Shown: in pieces, positions 8,279 to 16,741 of the stretch
Numbering within the stretch: position 1 is the stretch's first letter
Layout of the letters: each line of letters starts with the position of its first letter
Assembly (NCBI GenBank): GCA_025455775.1
Contig: JALOLT010000005.1
Span: forward strand, 1 to 46,528
Reading direction: 5' to 3'
DNA length: 46,528 bases
Origin: Fimbriimonadaceae bacterium
Lineage (GTDB): Bacteria; Armatimonadota; Fimbriimonadia; Fimbriimonadales; Fimbriimonadaceae
Translations under genes and position numbers: made by a program
The notes under the pieces: generated by a model
What the model saw: only the letters and a program-made list of their open reading frames with translations
What the model was told of the DNA's origin: nothing
Databases searched by the model: none

Positions 8279-8488
8279 CTAGGGTACGGGATCGTCGCCG
8301 CCAGGGTTGTAAGGGTGGCACCGGGCAATCCTCTTTAGCCCCAACCAACTCCCTTTGATCAATCCATATTTTTCAATGGCTTCGAGCGTGTATTGGGAGC
8401 AACTGGGGCGAAATCGACAGGTAGGCGGCATCCACGTCGTCGACTTCTGATAAAGCCGAATCAGGAAGACGCCGAGTTTCCTGCCCAT
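8279..8488 (-). CDS. yidD: YidD membrane protein insertion efficiency factor
   Basis: A 69-residue protein with the full YidD signature: an amphipathic N-terminal helix ([15 protein letters not shown]), then [19 protein letters not shown] and [19 protein letters not shown], including the three conserved Cys. YidD assists membrane protein insertion. It sits between rnpA and yidC as in most bacteria; its ATG lies inside the end of rnpA (28-nt overlap). Confidence 0.95.
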   Translation of the reverse strand: MGRKLGVFLIRLYQKSTTWMPPTCRFRPSCSQYTLEAIEKYGLIKGSWLGLKRIARCHPYNPGGDDPVP

Positions 8489-8799
8489 CGCTCTCTAGTT
8501 TCCTCTAAGGCGGTTGCAAGGTCGCGCTTAAGGTCCTCAAAAGAAACGCTTTGAATCTGAGGGGACCCAGAGATCACGACATCGAGGCGAAGTTGGCCCT
8601 GATCAGCAATGACGGATCGGAAAGCCTCCCTGAGGCGACGTCGCTGGCGGTTGCGTCTTGCATGGCACCCGATCTTCTTGGCAGTGGCGAACCCTGCCTT
8701 GCCTTCCCCTGGCAGGGAGTAGACACGACAAAACCGGCCAGGAACTTTGGTTCCTGACCGGTAGATATCGTCAAAACGCTTTGGCGTCAGGCCGTTCAG
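8461..8799 (-). CDS. rnpA: RNase P protein component, apparently started at CTG
   Basis: A 112-residue basic protein that binds the RNase P RNA for tRNA 5' processing. Landmarks: [18 protein letters not shown] near the N-terminus and the RNR signature in [20 protein letters not shown] (residues about 49-68), then LDVVISG. The open frame begins after a TAA inside rpmH and contains no ATG, GTG or TTG before the conserved region. The only plausible initiators are CTG codons at 8799 and 8790. The first overlaps the rpmH TGA as CTGA, suggesting translational coupling, and gives the family-like beginning (M)[15 protein letters not shown]. The 3' end overlaps yidD by 28 nt. Identity is firm; the start is inference. 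Confidence 0.85.
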   Translation of the reverse strand: MNGLTPKRFDDIYRSGTKVPGRFCRVYSLPGEGKAGFATAKKIGCHARRNRQRRRLREAFRSVIADQGQLRLDVVISGSPQIQSVSFEDLKRDLATALEETRERWAGNSASS

Positions 8800-8930
8800 G
8801 CGGCGAGTCTGTGGCGGCCCCTCAGCCGTCGGCGCTTCAGAGTGTTGCGCCCGTCGTTATCTCGCATCCGAATGCGAAACCCGTGCGTCTTGCTCCGCTT
8901 GCGGTTGTTTGGTTGGAATGTTCGTTTCAT
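8796..8930 (-). CDS. rpmH: ribosomal protein bL34
   Basis: A 44-residue, extremely basic ribosomal protein: [20 protein letters not shown], then [20 protein letters not shown] and RLAA, matching bL34 end to end. The large-subunit protein is encoded first in the rpmH-rnpA-yidD-yidC-jag unit. Unlike in many genomes, dnaA is not adjacent: the next gene upstream on the same strand is an S9 peptidase. Its TGA stop overlaps the proposed CTG start of rnpA. Confidence 0.96.
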   Translation of the reverse strand: MKRTFQPNNRKRSKTHGFRIRMRDNDGRNTLKRRRLRGRHRLAA

Positions 8931-9012
8931 GTCCGTGGCCCAAAGAAGAATTTAGCTTCGAGAAGATACCAGAAGTCAGACCCTTCGAATCAAAAACAGT
9001 GGCGAAAGACCC

Positions 9013-11463
9013 TTACTCCCGCTTCGCAACCACTCCCACCAAGTGGAGAAGGAAGAAATCTTCCATCCTGCGACGGCCATAGGCAGTCCCCAAAACCCCA
9101 TGCCCGACATTAGGCGCTAAGATGAAGTCAAAGTCCTTATTGGCGGCGATGAGGGCATTCACAACCTGGGTTGTCGAAGCAGGATCTACGTTGGTATCGA
9201 CTTCTCCCACCATCAAAAGCAACTTGCCCTTGAGCCTTGGAGCGAGGGTGACATTCGATTGGTCCCCGTAGTGAGGCCCCACTGGGTAACCCATCCACTG
9301 CTCGTTCCACCAGACTTTGTCCATGCGGTTATCGTGGCAACCACAGTCACTTACAGCAACTCTATAAAAGTCGTTGTGGAGCAGCAGGGCTCCGAGCGCG
9401 GTCTGACCTCCCGCTGATGTGCCATAAATCCCGACTCTGGTCAAGTCCATTTCTGGATAGACCTTCGCCGCCGCTTTGATCCATGCAATGCGATCCGGGA
9501 AACCAGCGTCGGCGAGATTTTTCCAGGCAACATCATGGAAGGCCTTTCCACGGTGGTTTGTGCCCATGCCATCTGCTTGAACCACGATAAACCCGAGCTC
9601 GGCAAGGGACTGTTCTGACCGCCATGAGGCAAAGGTTCGCGGGACGTGAGCTCCATGCGGCCCGGCGTAGACATTCTCGATCACTGGCAGCTTGACTCCC
9701 TTTTTTAAGTTCGTTGGCAAGTAAATGACCCCATAGATGTCGGTTTTTCCATCGCGCCCTTTGGCTTTAAACCGGATTGGCTTCTTCCAGCCTTGTGCTT
9801 CGAGTCGCGACGTCGTAGCAGTCGACAAACTGACTCGAAGAGCCCCGGTCAAGCTGTCGCGAAGTTCCCAGCTTGGAGCCCTGTCCACCTGGGAAGACTC
9901 TGCCACGAAGGCAGTCCCTCCTGGGCTAAATCGCCATTGGGTGTCGCCCTCGTTGGGAGTCAGGAGGGAAGACCTTCCTGAATCGAGATTTGTCTTTGCG
10001 AGTTTCAGATCGACCGGATCTTGACTCGTAAGCCAGCCTCCCACCGAAAAGAGAACAGTGCGGGACTCCCAATCGACGCTGACGATTTCTCTGACGATCC
10101 AAGGGCCAGAAGTCACTTGCCGCGTGATTTCGCCAGACTCAAGATTGACGAGATAGAGGTGGTTGGTTCCAGATCTCTCGCTCATCCAGAGCCCTTCTTT
10201 CCCGTTGGGGCTTATCTCGAAGCTGGTTTTGTTAGTCCAGTCGATGAAGGTGGGGGACGTTTCTCGCACGAGGCTCCTCGCGCTTCCCGCAGAAGCATTG
10301 AGAGCGAAAATCTCGACCCTTTGGTGACCCCTCTCGTTCGCGAGGAATGCGTAGGTATCGTCGTTGAGCCAGCGGAGAGGTCTGGTTTCGAACAGGTTGC
10401 CAAAAAGGGACTCGGCTGGTTTGGTTACTACTCCTGTCTCGATGTTAATGATTCGAACCCGATCAATGGGAAGCTTGTCGCCTGGTTTATCGTAGGGTAT
10501 CCTCATTACCTCTGGCTGGAGGCCTGGGCCAGGAGAGCTTCTGACGATGGTGATGATACGGTTCTGGCCGGGGATTCTTTGGAAGACTGCGAGATGCTTT
10601 CCGTTCGGCGCCCACCCCAGGATTTGTGAATAGAAGTCCTGAGCCGTTCCATCGGTTGTGAGGGCTTTCTCTGTTCCTGCCGGTCGGCGAATCACCAGAT
10701 TGTTGTTTCGGATCATCACTTCCGATTCCCCGGTTGGCGAAGGGATCCAAGGGCTTGTGGGGGGCTTGGGCTGAACGGGGGCGACAGAGTTGATTCTGGC
10801 CAAAGATCTCTCCAACTCTGCCCGATAGGTACGCAGGGGGTTGCCCTTGTCATCTGTGATCAGCCAAACGTGCCCAACATAACTGTTTTGGGTTCGAGAT
10901 TGGCCTTGGGCGATTTTGCCGTAGCTCATTCTTCTCCCGTCTTCCGTCACCCAGAAAGTTTCTACCGGTTGCGAGAGTTCGTTGCTAAAGATGATGAGGG
11001 TTTGGCTGCCGCTCCCCTGGGTTGTTTGCCTGATGTCCAGGGGAGGAAGTTCATCAAACTCCGCGACGCTGGGTGAAAGGCGCTTTGCTGAGGCATCCCA
11101 AGCGTACATTCCAGCCGTTGTGAGCAAACTCAGTCCGGAGCGAGCGAGTTTGAGGCGAAGAATCTCTGGTCTTCCGAGGTTGAGACGGCGGAACTCTGAT
11201 CTTAAGGCATCTTTGTCAAAGGCAGGCGATTTTTGGCCTTGGGGACTGACGAGAAAGAAGTCTGTTTCTTGTTGGCGCGAGACCCCATACCAGAGAGACC
11301 CTTCTTCTTCGCCCCATCCCCAGGCTGTCACCTTGTTATCAACGAGGGATTCGGCTTTTGCCCGCCATTCTTGCGCTCGCTTGAAGTCGGCTGGTTGGCC
11401 TTGGGCCTGGAGGGTTGCTGTGAGTGTGAGCAACGCGAGGGACAGAAGAATCCATTTCTGCAC
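9013..11463 (-). CDS. secreted S9 family prolyl oligopeptidase/dipeptidyl peptidase IV-like peptidase
   Basis: An 816-residue exported serine peptidase. A signal peptide (MQKWILLSLALLTLTATLQA) starts at a GTG. Residues about 30-560 form the beta-propeller domain (for example FSPGGTAFVAE, SPNGKEGLWMSE), and about 570-816 the alpha/beta hydrolase domain. The triad: nucleophile Ser in RVGIYGTSAGGQTALG, Asp in VGEVDTNVDPAST and His in NVGHGVLG. DPP IV-type enzymes remove N-terminal dipeptides, often X-Pro, in the periplasm or at the surface; the exact specificity is unknown. The gene stands alone on the reverse strand, 83 nt upstream of rpmH. Confidence 0.9.
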   Translation of the reverse strand: MQKWILLSLALLTLTATLQAQGQPADFKRAQEWRAKAESLVDNKVTAWGWGEEEGSLWYGVSRQQETDFFLVSPQGQKSPAFDKDALRSEFRRLNLGRPEILRLKLARSGLSLLTTAGMYAWDASAKRLSPSVAEFDELPPLDIRQTTQGSGSQTLIIFSNELSQPVETFWVTEDGRRMSYGKIAQGQSRTQNSYVGHVWLITDDKGNPLRTYRAELERSLARINSVAPVQPKPPTSPWIPSPTGESEVMIRNNNLVIRRPAGTEKALTTDGTAQDFYSQILGWAPNGKHLAVFQRIPGQNRIITIVRSSPGPGLQPEVMRIPYDKPGDKLPIDRVRIINIETGVVTKPAESLFGNLFETRPLRWLNDDTYAFLANERGHQRVEIFALNASAGSARSLVRETSPTFIDWTNKTSFEISPNGKEGLWMSERSGTNHLYLVNLESGEITRQVTSGPWIVREIVSVDWESRTVLFSVGGWLTSQDPVDLKLAKTNLDSGRSSLLTPNEGDTQWRFSPGGTAFVAESSQVDRAPSWELRDSLTGALRVSLSTATTSRLEAQGWKKPIRFKAKGRDGKTDIYGVIYLPTNLKKGVKLPVIENVYAGPHGAHVPRTFASWRSEQSLAELGFIVVQADGMGTNHRGKAFHDVAWKNLADAGFPDRIAWIKAAAKVYPEMDLTRVGIYGTSAGGQTALGALLLHNDFYRVAVSDCGCHDNRMDKVWWNEQWMGYPVGPHYGDQSNVTLAPRLKGKLLLMVGEVDTNVDPASTTQVVNALIAANKDFDFILAPNVGHGVLGTAYGRRRMEDFFLLHLVGVVAKRE

Positions 11464-11580
11464 AAGGGTGAGTATGGATCAGGCTTGGAGTTTTGAGCAT
11501 GTTGTCGAGTGGGAGAAGGTGAGTTTTGTGTAATTTTTGGTGAGCGCCGTGGCGGTTGTCGTTTTTTGGAGTGTTTTCTA

Positions 11581-11650
11581 ATCTGCCAACCTCCCCGAGG
11601 CCACGCCCTCCCCTTCGCTTCGCTCCGGGGCTGCGCCTCGGTTGGCAGAT
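11581..11650. repeat. palindromic intergenic element, family II, copy 1
   Basis: A 70-bp element with perfect 11-bp terminal inverted repeats (ATCTGCCAACC / GGTTGGCAGAT) and an inner stem CCGAGGC/GCCTCGG. Its core blocks CCCCGAGGCCACGCCCTCCC and CGGGGCTGCGCCTCGG recur, inverted, at 35020-35090, but the terminal arms there differ. It lies in the 571-bp gap 11464-12034 between the S9 peptidase and hflX. Beside this and the element at 11671, that gap shows only AT-rich sequence before hflX (11875-12034). Confidence 0.85.
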
Positions 11651-11670
11651 TCCCGGCGACTTCCCAAGGA

Positions 11671-11767
11671 GTTTGCGCGGCGGAGGGCGGCCCGGACGAG
11701 TGGTCGGAGCGGAACCTCCCAAGCCCCAAGTCCGGGCGGGCGAGGCAGCGGGCGAAGCCGCGCAAAC
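11671..11767. repeat. palindromic intergenic element, family I, copy 1
   Basis: A 97-bp element with perfect 10-bp terminal inverted repeats (GTTTGCGCGG / CCGCGCAAAC). Its core GGCGGCCCGGACGAGTGG, one variable base apart from GGAGCGGAA, is shared with the 97-bp element at 38179, whose terminal arms are entirely different. It is 20 bp from the family II copy. Confidence 0.85.
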
Positions 11768-12034
11768 CCCCAAACCTCAACCTCACCAACCCATTCCCCA
11801 CTTCCGTACCCACTCTGGGTCCCGATTGAGCCAGTCCTGGTTTGCTACACTTCTCCTGCTCATGATCCTGATCACTCTCTAAAAAAGCGATCTTAGCGGG
11901 AAGATTTTTTAACCCAGCTGGATCCCTCGGCACATCTTCCTTCCTTCGTGCCCAGAGTGAAGTTTCTCCTAGAATTGAGTGATTTTTTCCTCTCGGGCCC
12001 CTGACCGTCGAATATCATCGAATAGGCAGGCAAA

Positions 12035-13300
12035 ATGCCAGAACATCAAAACGTTAGAGATACAAAAGAAAGAGCCTTCTTGGTTTATGTGAACAAAGAA
12101 GAAGTCGACGACACGATCTTTGAGCAAGAACTCGAAGGATTGGTCGATGCGGCCGGAGGAGAAATCGGTGGCATGGCCCGCCAACGGCTCGATCGACCCT
12201 TCAAAGGCACGTACCTCGGCACAGGCAAAGTCGAAGAGGTGAAGATGGCGGTCGCTGAAACCCTCTGCGAAACAGTCATTTTTGACTGCGAGCTGAGTGG
12301 GATGCAAATTCGCAACCTCGAAGAAAGACTCGAAAAAAGAGTCGTAGACCGCACTCAACTCATCCTCGACATCTTCGCCGGAAGGGCGAGAACCAGGGAG
12401 GGGCAGCTTCAAGTCGAACTCGCCCAGCTCAGCTACATGCTGCCCCGCCTCATGAGCGTTTATACGAAATTTGAGCGTCAGAGAGGGGGGATCGGCATGA
12501 GAGGCCCTGGCGAAACCAAGCTCGAAAGTGACCGACGCATGGTTCGGGATCGCATCTCTAAACTCAAGGACGAGATCGAGGGGGTGAAATCTCACCGGGA
12601 AGTCCAAAGGGAAAACCGCCGCGACCAACCCTACCCCTTCGTGGCGATTGTCGGCTACACCAGTGCAGGAAAGTCGACTCTGATGAACCATCTCGCGAAG
12701 ACTGACTTGTTGGCTGACGCCATGCCCTTCGCAACCCTCGATCCGACCGTCCGCAAGATTGAGTTACCAGACGGCTACTCTTTCTTTCTGAGTGATACGG
12801 TCGGGTTTATCCGAAACCTCCCTACCATGCTTGTGGCGGCTTTTCGGGCGACTCTCGAAGAGGTGGTCTTTGCTGATCTGCTTCTGCACGTCGTGGATGT
12901 CAGCCATCCTGCTTGGGAGATGCAATATGAGTCGGTTCTCGAGACCGTCTCTGCCCTTGAGGCCGATGGGGTGCCTTGTCTGACCGTGTTCAACAAGATC
13001 GACACCCTGGAGGATCGCAGTTTGGCGGCTCGTCTCGTCTCCGAGTGGCCTGATTCCGTGGCGATCAGTGCGAAAACAGGCGTCGGGATGGAGGATCTTC
13101 TGGCTGCGATCCGCAGGATGCTGTCCTCCCGCCTGGGACGCGTTCGCGCTCTTGTGCCCTACGACCAGGCAAAACTGGTGGAGACAGCTCATCGCTTCGG
13201 AGCGGTTTACAAAAAGGAGTACCGCGACGACGGAATCTTCCTGGAAGCAGACCTGGCACCAGAGATGCAAGCAAAGCTGAAGCCATATGCAGTGACTTAG
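12035..13300 (+). CDS. hflX: GTPase HflX
   Basis: A 421-residue ribosome-associated GTPase that splits stalled 70S/100S ribosomes. The N-terminal HflX domain (residues about 20-185) includes GTYLGTGKVEEVKM and ARTREGQLQVELAQLSYMLPR, then the linker RGGIGMRGPGETKLESDRR. The G domain follows: G1 GYTSAGKSTLM, G3 DTVGFIRNLP, G4 FNKID and G5 ISAKTG. The length and domain order are those of the family. It starts at the ATG at 12035 with a weak AGG before it and stands alone on the forward strand, facing gap across the terminator at 13348-13378. Confidence 0.95.
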   Translation: MPEHQNVRDTKERAFLVYVNKEEVDDTIFEQELEGLVDAAGGEIGGMARQRLDRPFKGTYLGTGKVEEVKMAVAETLCETVIFDCELSGMQIRNLEERLEKRVVDRTQLILDIFAGRARTREGQLQVELAQLSYMLPRLMSVYTKFERQRGGIGMRGPGETKLESDRRMVRDRISKLKDEIEGVKSHREVQRENRRDQPYPFVAIVGYTSAGKSTLMNHLAKTDLLADAMPFATLDPTVRKIELPDGYSFFLSDTVGFIRNLPTMLVAAFRATLEEVVFADLLLHVVDVSHPAWEMQYESVLETVSALEADGVPCLTVFNKIDTLEDRSLAARLVSEWPDSVAISAKTGVGMEDLLAAIRRMLSSRLGRVRALVPYDQAKLVETAHRFGAVYKKEYRDDGIFLEADLAPEMQAKLKPYAVT

Positions 13301-13347
13301 GCCTCGTTGGCCCCTGACGATCACAGAGGCACGGAACCCCCAACCAC

Positions 13348-13378
13348 AAAAAAACCCACCTGGCCAGGGCCAGGTGGG
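13348..13378 (-). terminator. rho-independent terminator of gap
   Basis: On the reverse strand CCCACCTGGC-CCTG-GCCAGGTGGG is a perfect 10-bp stem with a 4-nt loop, followed by seven T. It lies 26 nt past the gap stop and is a textbook intrinsic terminator. It may also block hflX transcription from the other side. Confidence 0.92.
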
Positions 13379-13403
13379 GGCGGAGAGTCTTAACTCAGAA
13401 AGA

Positions 13404-14411
13404 TCAAAGACCCTTTGCGACGAGGAAGTTCACAAGGTCGGCAATGCGGCAAGAGTAGCCCCACTCGTTGTCGTACCAGGCCACTGCCTTCACCATGTCT
13501 TCCAACACGACCGTATCGACCGCGCTGAAGATCGAAGAGTGAGGATTGCCCTTTAGGTCGCTAGAAACCAGCTCCTCTTCTGTGTAAAGCAAAACGCCCT
13601 TCATCGGCCCTTCAGCGTATTCCTTCATGGCAGCATTGACTTCTTCCACTGTTACGGATCTACTGAGCAGAGCCGTAAAGTCAACCACGCTCACGGTCGG
13701 AACTGGCACCCGGAAGGCCATCCCTGTGAACTTGCCCTTCAACTCAGGAATGACAAGGCCAACGGCTCGGGCAGCACCAGTCGAGCTCGGAACCACGTTT
13801 TCAGCAGCAGCGCGGCTGTCGCGCAGATCCTTCTTTGCTGTGTCCACCACTGCCTGGCTGTTGGTGTAAGCGTGAACGGTGGTGAGGAGGCCCTTCTCGA
13901 TGCCGAACTTCTCGTGGAGCACCTTGGCGACTGGCGCAAGACCATTTGTTGTGCAGCTTGCGTTGCTCAGAACGTGGTGCTTGCTGGGGTCATACATGTC
14001 ATCGTTGACTCCCAAGACGAGGGTCACGTCCTCATTCTTTGCCGGAGCCGAGATGATGACCTTCTTTACGCCTCTTTCGCGGTGGGCAGCAGCCTTAGTC
14101 GCGTCGGTGAAGAAGCCAGTGCTCTCAATCACGATGTCGCATCCCACTTCATCCCAAGGAATCTGGGCTGGATCTTTCTGACTGAAGACCTTGAATTGGT
14201 CACCATTCACAGTGATCGAAGTGTCGGTGTACTCGACCGTGCCCTGGAAGTTTCCGTACACTGTGTCGTGTTGGAGGAGGTAGGCGTTCGTTTTCGTGTC
14301 GGTCAGATCGTTGATCGCCACAACGTCGTGCTGACCACGATAGCGCTCGATAAGAGTGCGCAGAGAAAGACGGCCAATGCGGCCAAATCCATTGATCCCG
14401 ATCCGTGCCAT
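13404..14411 (-). CDS. gap: glyceraldehyde-3-phosphate dehydrogenase
   Basis: A 335-residue glycolytic enzyme oxidising glyceraldehyde 3-phosphate with phosphate and NAD(P)+ to 1,3-bisphosphoglycerate. Rossmann motif INGFGRIGRLSLR at the N-terminus; catalytic Cys in SNASCTTNGLAPVAK (near residue 153), with the partner His in TTVHAYTNSQ; a substrate/phosphate loop with SSTGAARAVG; and the C-terminal WYDNEWGYSCRIADL. The residue after the first strand is Asn-Asp-Leu (AINDLTDTKT), as in NAD-dependent enzymes. It is followed by a strong terminator and preceded 69 nt upstream by an unknown gene; no pgk is adjacent. Confidence 0.97.
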   Translation of the reverse strand: MARIGINGFGRIGRLSLRTLIERYRGQHDVVAINDLTDTKTNAYLLQHDTVYGNFQGTVEYTDTSITVNGDQFKVFSQKDPAQIPWDEVGCDIVIESTGFFTDATKAAAHRERGVKKVIISAPAKNEDVTLVLGVNDDMYDPSKHHVLSNASCTTNGLAPVAKVLHEKFGIEKGLLTTVHAYTNSQAVVDTAKKDLRDSRAAAENVVPSSTGAARAVGLVIPELKGKFTGMAFRVPVPTVSVVDFTALLSRSVTVEEVNAAMKEYAEGPMKGVLLYTEEELVSSDLKGNPHSSIFSAVDTVVLEDMVKAVAWYDNEWGYSCRIADLVNFLVAKGL

Positions 14412-14480
14412 AAGGTTTTAATTGTTCCTTGTCCGAATGAATTGGACTTGATGGAGTCTACCTTTGGACGGAAGGCTGGC

Positions 14481-14825
14481 TTACTCGTCCCAGGGGCCTT
14501 GGACTTCGACAGTTCTTGCGGGATTGTTGGAAAGGAGTCCTCGGATCAGAGCTTGGGTTTCTTCTGAGACCTGTTCTTGCGTCTTTCCCTGGCTGGCTTC
14601 TGCTTCGAAAAAGGCGGAGCAGTTGACGATGTGAGAGACCTGGTTTCCGCTCGGCCCAGCGACTTCGCCATAGGGAACATCTACGCTAATCGCGACCTCG
14701 CCTTCGTGCCGGTCAAGAAGAGCATCGATTAAAAGCTGCAAATCATGGGCAAGGCCGTCAGGGGTTGTGGCCTCGCTTGTTGCAACCATGAGGTTGCCAA
14801 AATTGTCGGTGGATTCCCACTGCAT
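14481..14825 (-). CDS. hypothetical protein, about 114 residues
   Basis: An unrecognised soluble protein. The start is taken at the ATG at 14825 (MQWESTDNFGNLMVATSEAT), because the upstream part of the open frame to 14927 is basic and coding-unlike. It has mixed alpha/beta composition (LQLLIDALLDRHEGEVAISV, then VSHIVNCSAFFEAEASQ) and an acidic C-terminus ending GPWDE; there is no signal peptide or membrane segment. It lies 69 nt upstream of gap on the same strand and may be cotranscribed. Alternating hydrophobic strands fit a small sensor-like or secreted-system fold, but nothing supports a function. Confidence 0.55.
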   Translation of the reverse strand: MQWESTDNFGNLMVATSEATTPDGLAHDLQLLIDALLDRHEGEVAISVDVPYGEVAGPSGNQVSHIVNCSAFFEAEASQGKTQEQVSEETQALIRGLLSNNPARTVEVQGPWDE

Positions 14826-14985
14826 CGTGGGGTCAAGGATAGCACGTCGAGATCGGAAGATTACGTTTGGCTGCAGACCCTGGCGCTTGTTGGTTGCCAG
14901 CGAGGCAAAACGGCGTGGTGCCTTCAAGACCCTATGCGTAACACTCTAAACTACCAAAGTGCCATCTGGAACGCTATGAATAAAT

Positions 14986-15014
14986 AGTTTATTGATCAGT
15001 TGTTGTACTATAAT
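14986..15014 (+). promoter_or_regulatory. possible sigma70-type promoter for the mirrored-cysteine gene
   Basis: A perfect TATAAT lies at 15009-15014 in an AT-rich pocket. A weak -35 candidate (TAGTTT at 14986-14991, 17-bp spacer) is upstream. A Shine-Dalgarno-like AGAGGAG at 15022-15028 follows, 11 nt before the TTG at 15040. Confidence 0.35.
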
Positions 15015-15039
15015 CTCCATAAGAGGAGTAAATGCACCC

Positions 15040-16043
15040 TTGATCCTTGTCAGCCTTGGACTTCTGTCTGCCTTCTTCGGGCTGGTCGCCATAACACCTC
15101 AGGAAGAAAAGCGGTCGAATTCTCATAATGCGGTGTCATGCCTGACCTGCACGGATTCCAGGGTTGCAGACGTGAGTCCACCTCTTGGCAAGACGCAAGT
15201 CTCTTTGACTCCTTTCCAAAGGCAAGTGAATGAAGGGAGAGCAGCCCTTATTGAATTGGGTAGAAAGCCAAACGAACTAGTCGTCGTCCCGAACCAGGAG
15301 GTTCGGTGGACTCACCCTGATGGAACTCTCCTTTCCTGGGTTTTTGATGAATTTGAGAACATTAAAGAATTTCATGTTGGCGATACAACTTTTTTTACAA
15401 CTGGATTGACGGTGGGCTAGACAAGATCTCTGTTCGCCATCCAGCCTCTGGTAATTCAGCGATTGTTCCGGTTCTCGGAACCATTCGCGATGGCGAAGGT
15501 AATGTCGTAGGTGGAAGTCACTATCCTAGCGTGACGCTGTCAAACATTTTCGCATCAGCTGGAATGCCGACAAACGATCCTAGACCAGTCCTCATCCTTG
15601 CTGGGAGGCCCCCTATCGTGGCGGAACAGTGCCTTATCGAATGCAATGACCGCAAGGCACTCTGCCTTGCTGATGTTAAGGCTCGATACAAGGACTGCGA
15701 AGAATCTGCGGGGTTTATTTACCAACTCACATTTGGTGGTTCCTTGTTGATTGTGCTCCTTGTCGGATTGACAATTGGGGCGGTCAAAAGCTCCTGGATC
15801 ACATCAAGTATCTCGCGAAATGGTTCCCCCGCCCCTCTCCTCGCGACGAGTTTCCTCGGATTTTTAGCGACGCTGGCAATCTGCGGGGTGGTGGCGCGGG
15901 ATCAGTACCGATTGGCTCTTTCCGAGTGCAGACAGGCGAAAACGAAGGATCTGCTCCACTGTGCCGATCGCTACGATGCTTGCATAAAGAGATGCGAGAG
16001 AAGATACAGCATAAAGGCTGCATCGTCAACGAATCCTAGTTGA
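15040..16043 (+). CDS. unknown exported membrane protein with mirrored Cys helices; needs a -1 frameshift
   Basis: I do not recognise this family. The open frame from a TTG at 15040 (AGAGGAG upstream) runs as a signal peptide (LILVSLGLLSAFFGLVAI) to a run of seven T at 15390-15396 and would stop at 15418. A -1 shift at the T-TTT-TTT heptamer continues without a stop to 16043, giving 334 residues. Then come a CLTC motif (34-37), a beta-rich region to about 190, helix A with Cys 198, 202, 209, 220 (spacing 3-6-10), two membrane helices (about 227-249 and 266-286), and helix B with Cys 297, 308, 315, 319 (spacing 10-6-3). The second frame lacks its own good start. Programmed shift, sequencing error and recent mutation remain possible. 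Confidence 0.6.
15390..15444 (+). promoter_or_regulatory. candidate -1 frameshift site: slippery heptamer plus downstream hairpin
   Basis: T-TTT-TTT at 15390-15396 is in the correct phase (zero-frame codons TTT TTT at 15391-15396) for -1 slippage. Four nt further, CTGGAT (15401-15406) can pair with ATCCAG (15439-15444), extended by GGTG/CGCC across a bulge, with the zero-frame TAG inside the loop. Confidence 0.4.
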
Positions 16044-16055
16044 ACTCTGGTCAAG

Positions 16056-16070
16056 GACTCTATCAGAGTC
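16056..16070. terminator. small hairpin between convergent genes
   Basis: GACTCT-ATC-AGAGTC is a perfect 6-bp stem with a 3-nt loop, 13 nt after the stop at 16043. There is no T tract on either strand, so terminator function is only a guess from position. Confidence 0.25.
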
Positions 16071-16099
16071 GCCGCCAGTGGTTATTGAACACGAATAGC

Positions 16100-16741
16100 T
16101 CACTCCAGTTCGCCATCGCTGATCCTCACGATACGGTCCGCTTGTTCTAGCATCGAGGGGTCGTGAGTCACGATGACAAGCGACCCTCCCCTCCGCCGTG
16201 AGTTCAAGGTCTCCATCACCTTGAGGCCAGTCTTGTGATCGAGGGCAGCAGTTGGCTCGTCGCCAAAGATCACCCTCTTCTCCCCCAAAAGGGCCCGGGC
16301 GACACAGACTCTCTGGCGCTCACCTCCGCTCAACTCGTGGGGCAGGCGGTGGAGCTTTTCTTCCAGTCCTAGCTGCACCAAGAGTTCGAGGGCTTCCTCT
16401 CTTCGATCCACCACTGGCGATGCAACCACCACATTCTCCAAAGCCGAAAGATAACCCACCAAAAAGGGGTGCTGGAAGACGAAGCCAAAGGTGTTCAGAC
16501 GCAAGGCAGCTCTCTCTGAGTCAGAGAGGCGTGGCACCTCTTGGCCCTCGTACCAAACGCTCCCGGAGGTTGGCAGCTTTAGCCCACACATGAGGTAGAG
16601 CAAAGAGGACTTTCCAGACCCGCTCGGGCCAAGGATCCCGAGAAACTCACCGCTCCCCACCTGGAGATCAATCTCGCGACAGGCGAAGACGTCCTTGCCG
16701 TGGTCGTGGTAGACCAGCGAAGCCTCCTTCAAAGCGATCAA
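16100..16741 (-). CDS. LolD/MacB-type ABC transporter ATPase
   Basis: A 213-residue ABC ATPase. Walker A GILGPSGSGKSSLL (near residue 34), Q-loop FVFQHPFLVGYLSALENV, signature HELSGGERQRVCVARALLG, Walker B VIFGDEPTAALD and H-loop VIVTHDPS are all intact. These motifs belong to the LolD/MacB/FtsE class, which powers MacB-type periplasmic mechanotransmission rather than ordinary transport. The start is the TTG at 16741, overlapping the permease TGA as TTGA; the frame is open further upstream but that part is the permease read in another frame. It is cotranscribed with the FtsX-like permease just upstream. Confidence 0.88.
   Translation of the reverse strand: MIALKEASLVYHDHGKDVFACREIDLQVGSGEFLGILGPSGSGKSSLLYLMCGLKLPTSGSVWYEGQEVPRLSDSERAALRLNTFGFVFQHPFLVGYLSALENVVVASPVVDRREEALELLVQLGLEEKLHRLPHELSGGERQRVCVARALLGEKRVIFGDEPTAALDHKTGLKVMETLNSRRRGGSLVIVTHDPSMLEQADRIVRISDGELE

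Noticed and set aside
11969-12691. 240-residue reverse-strand ORF opposite hflX
   Set aside because: Shadow of the conserved HflX N-terminal domain, with no recognisable motif or ribosome binding site.
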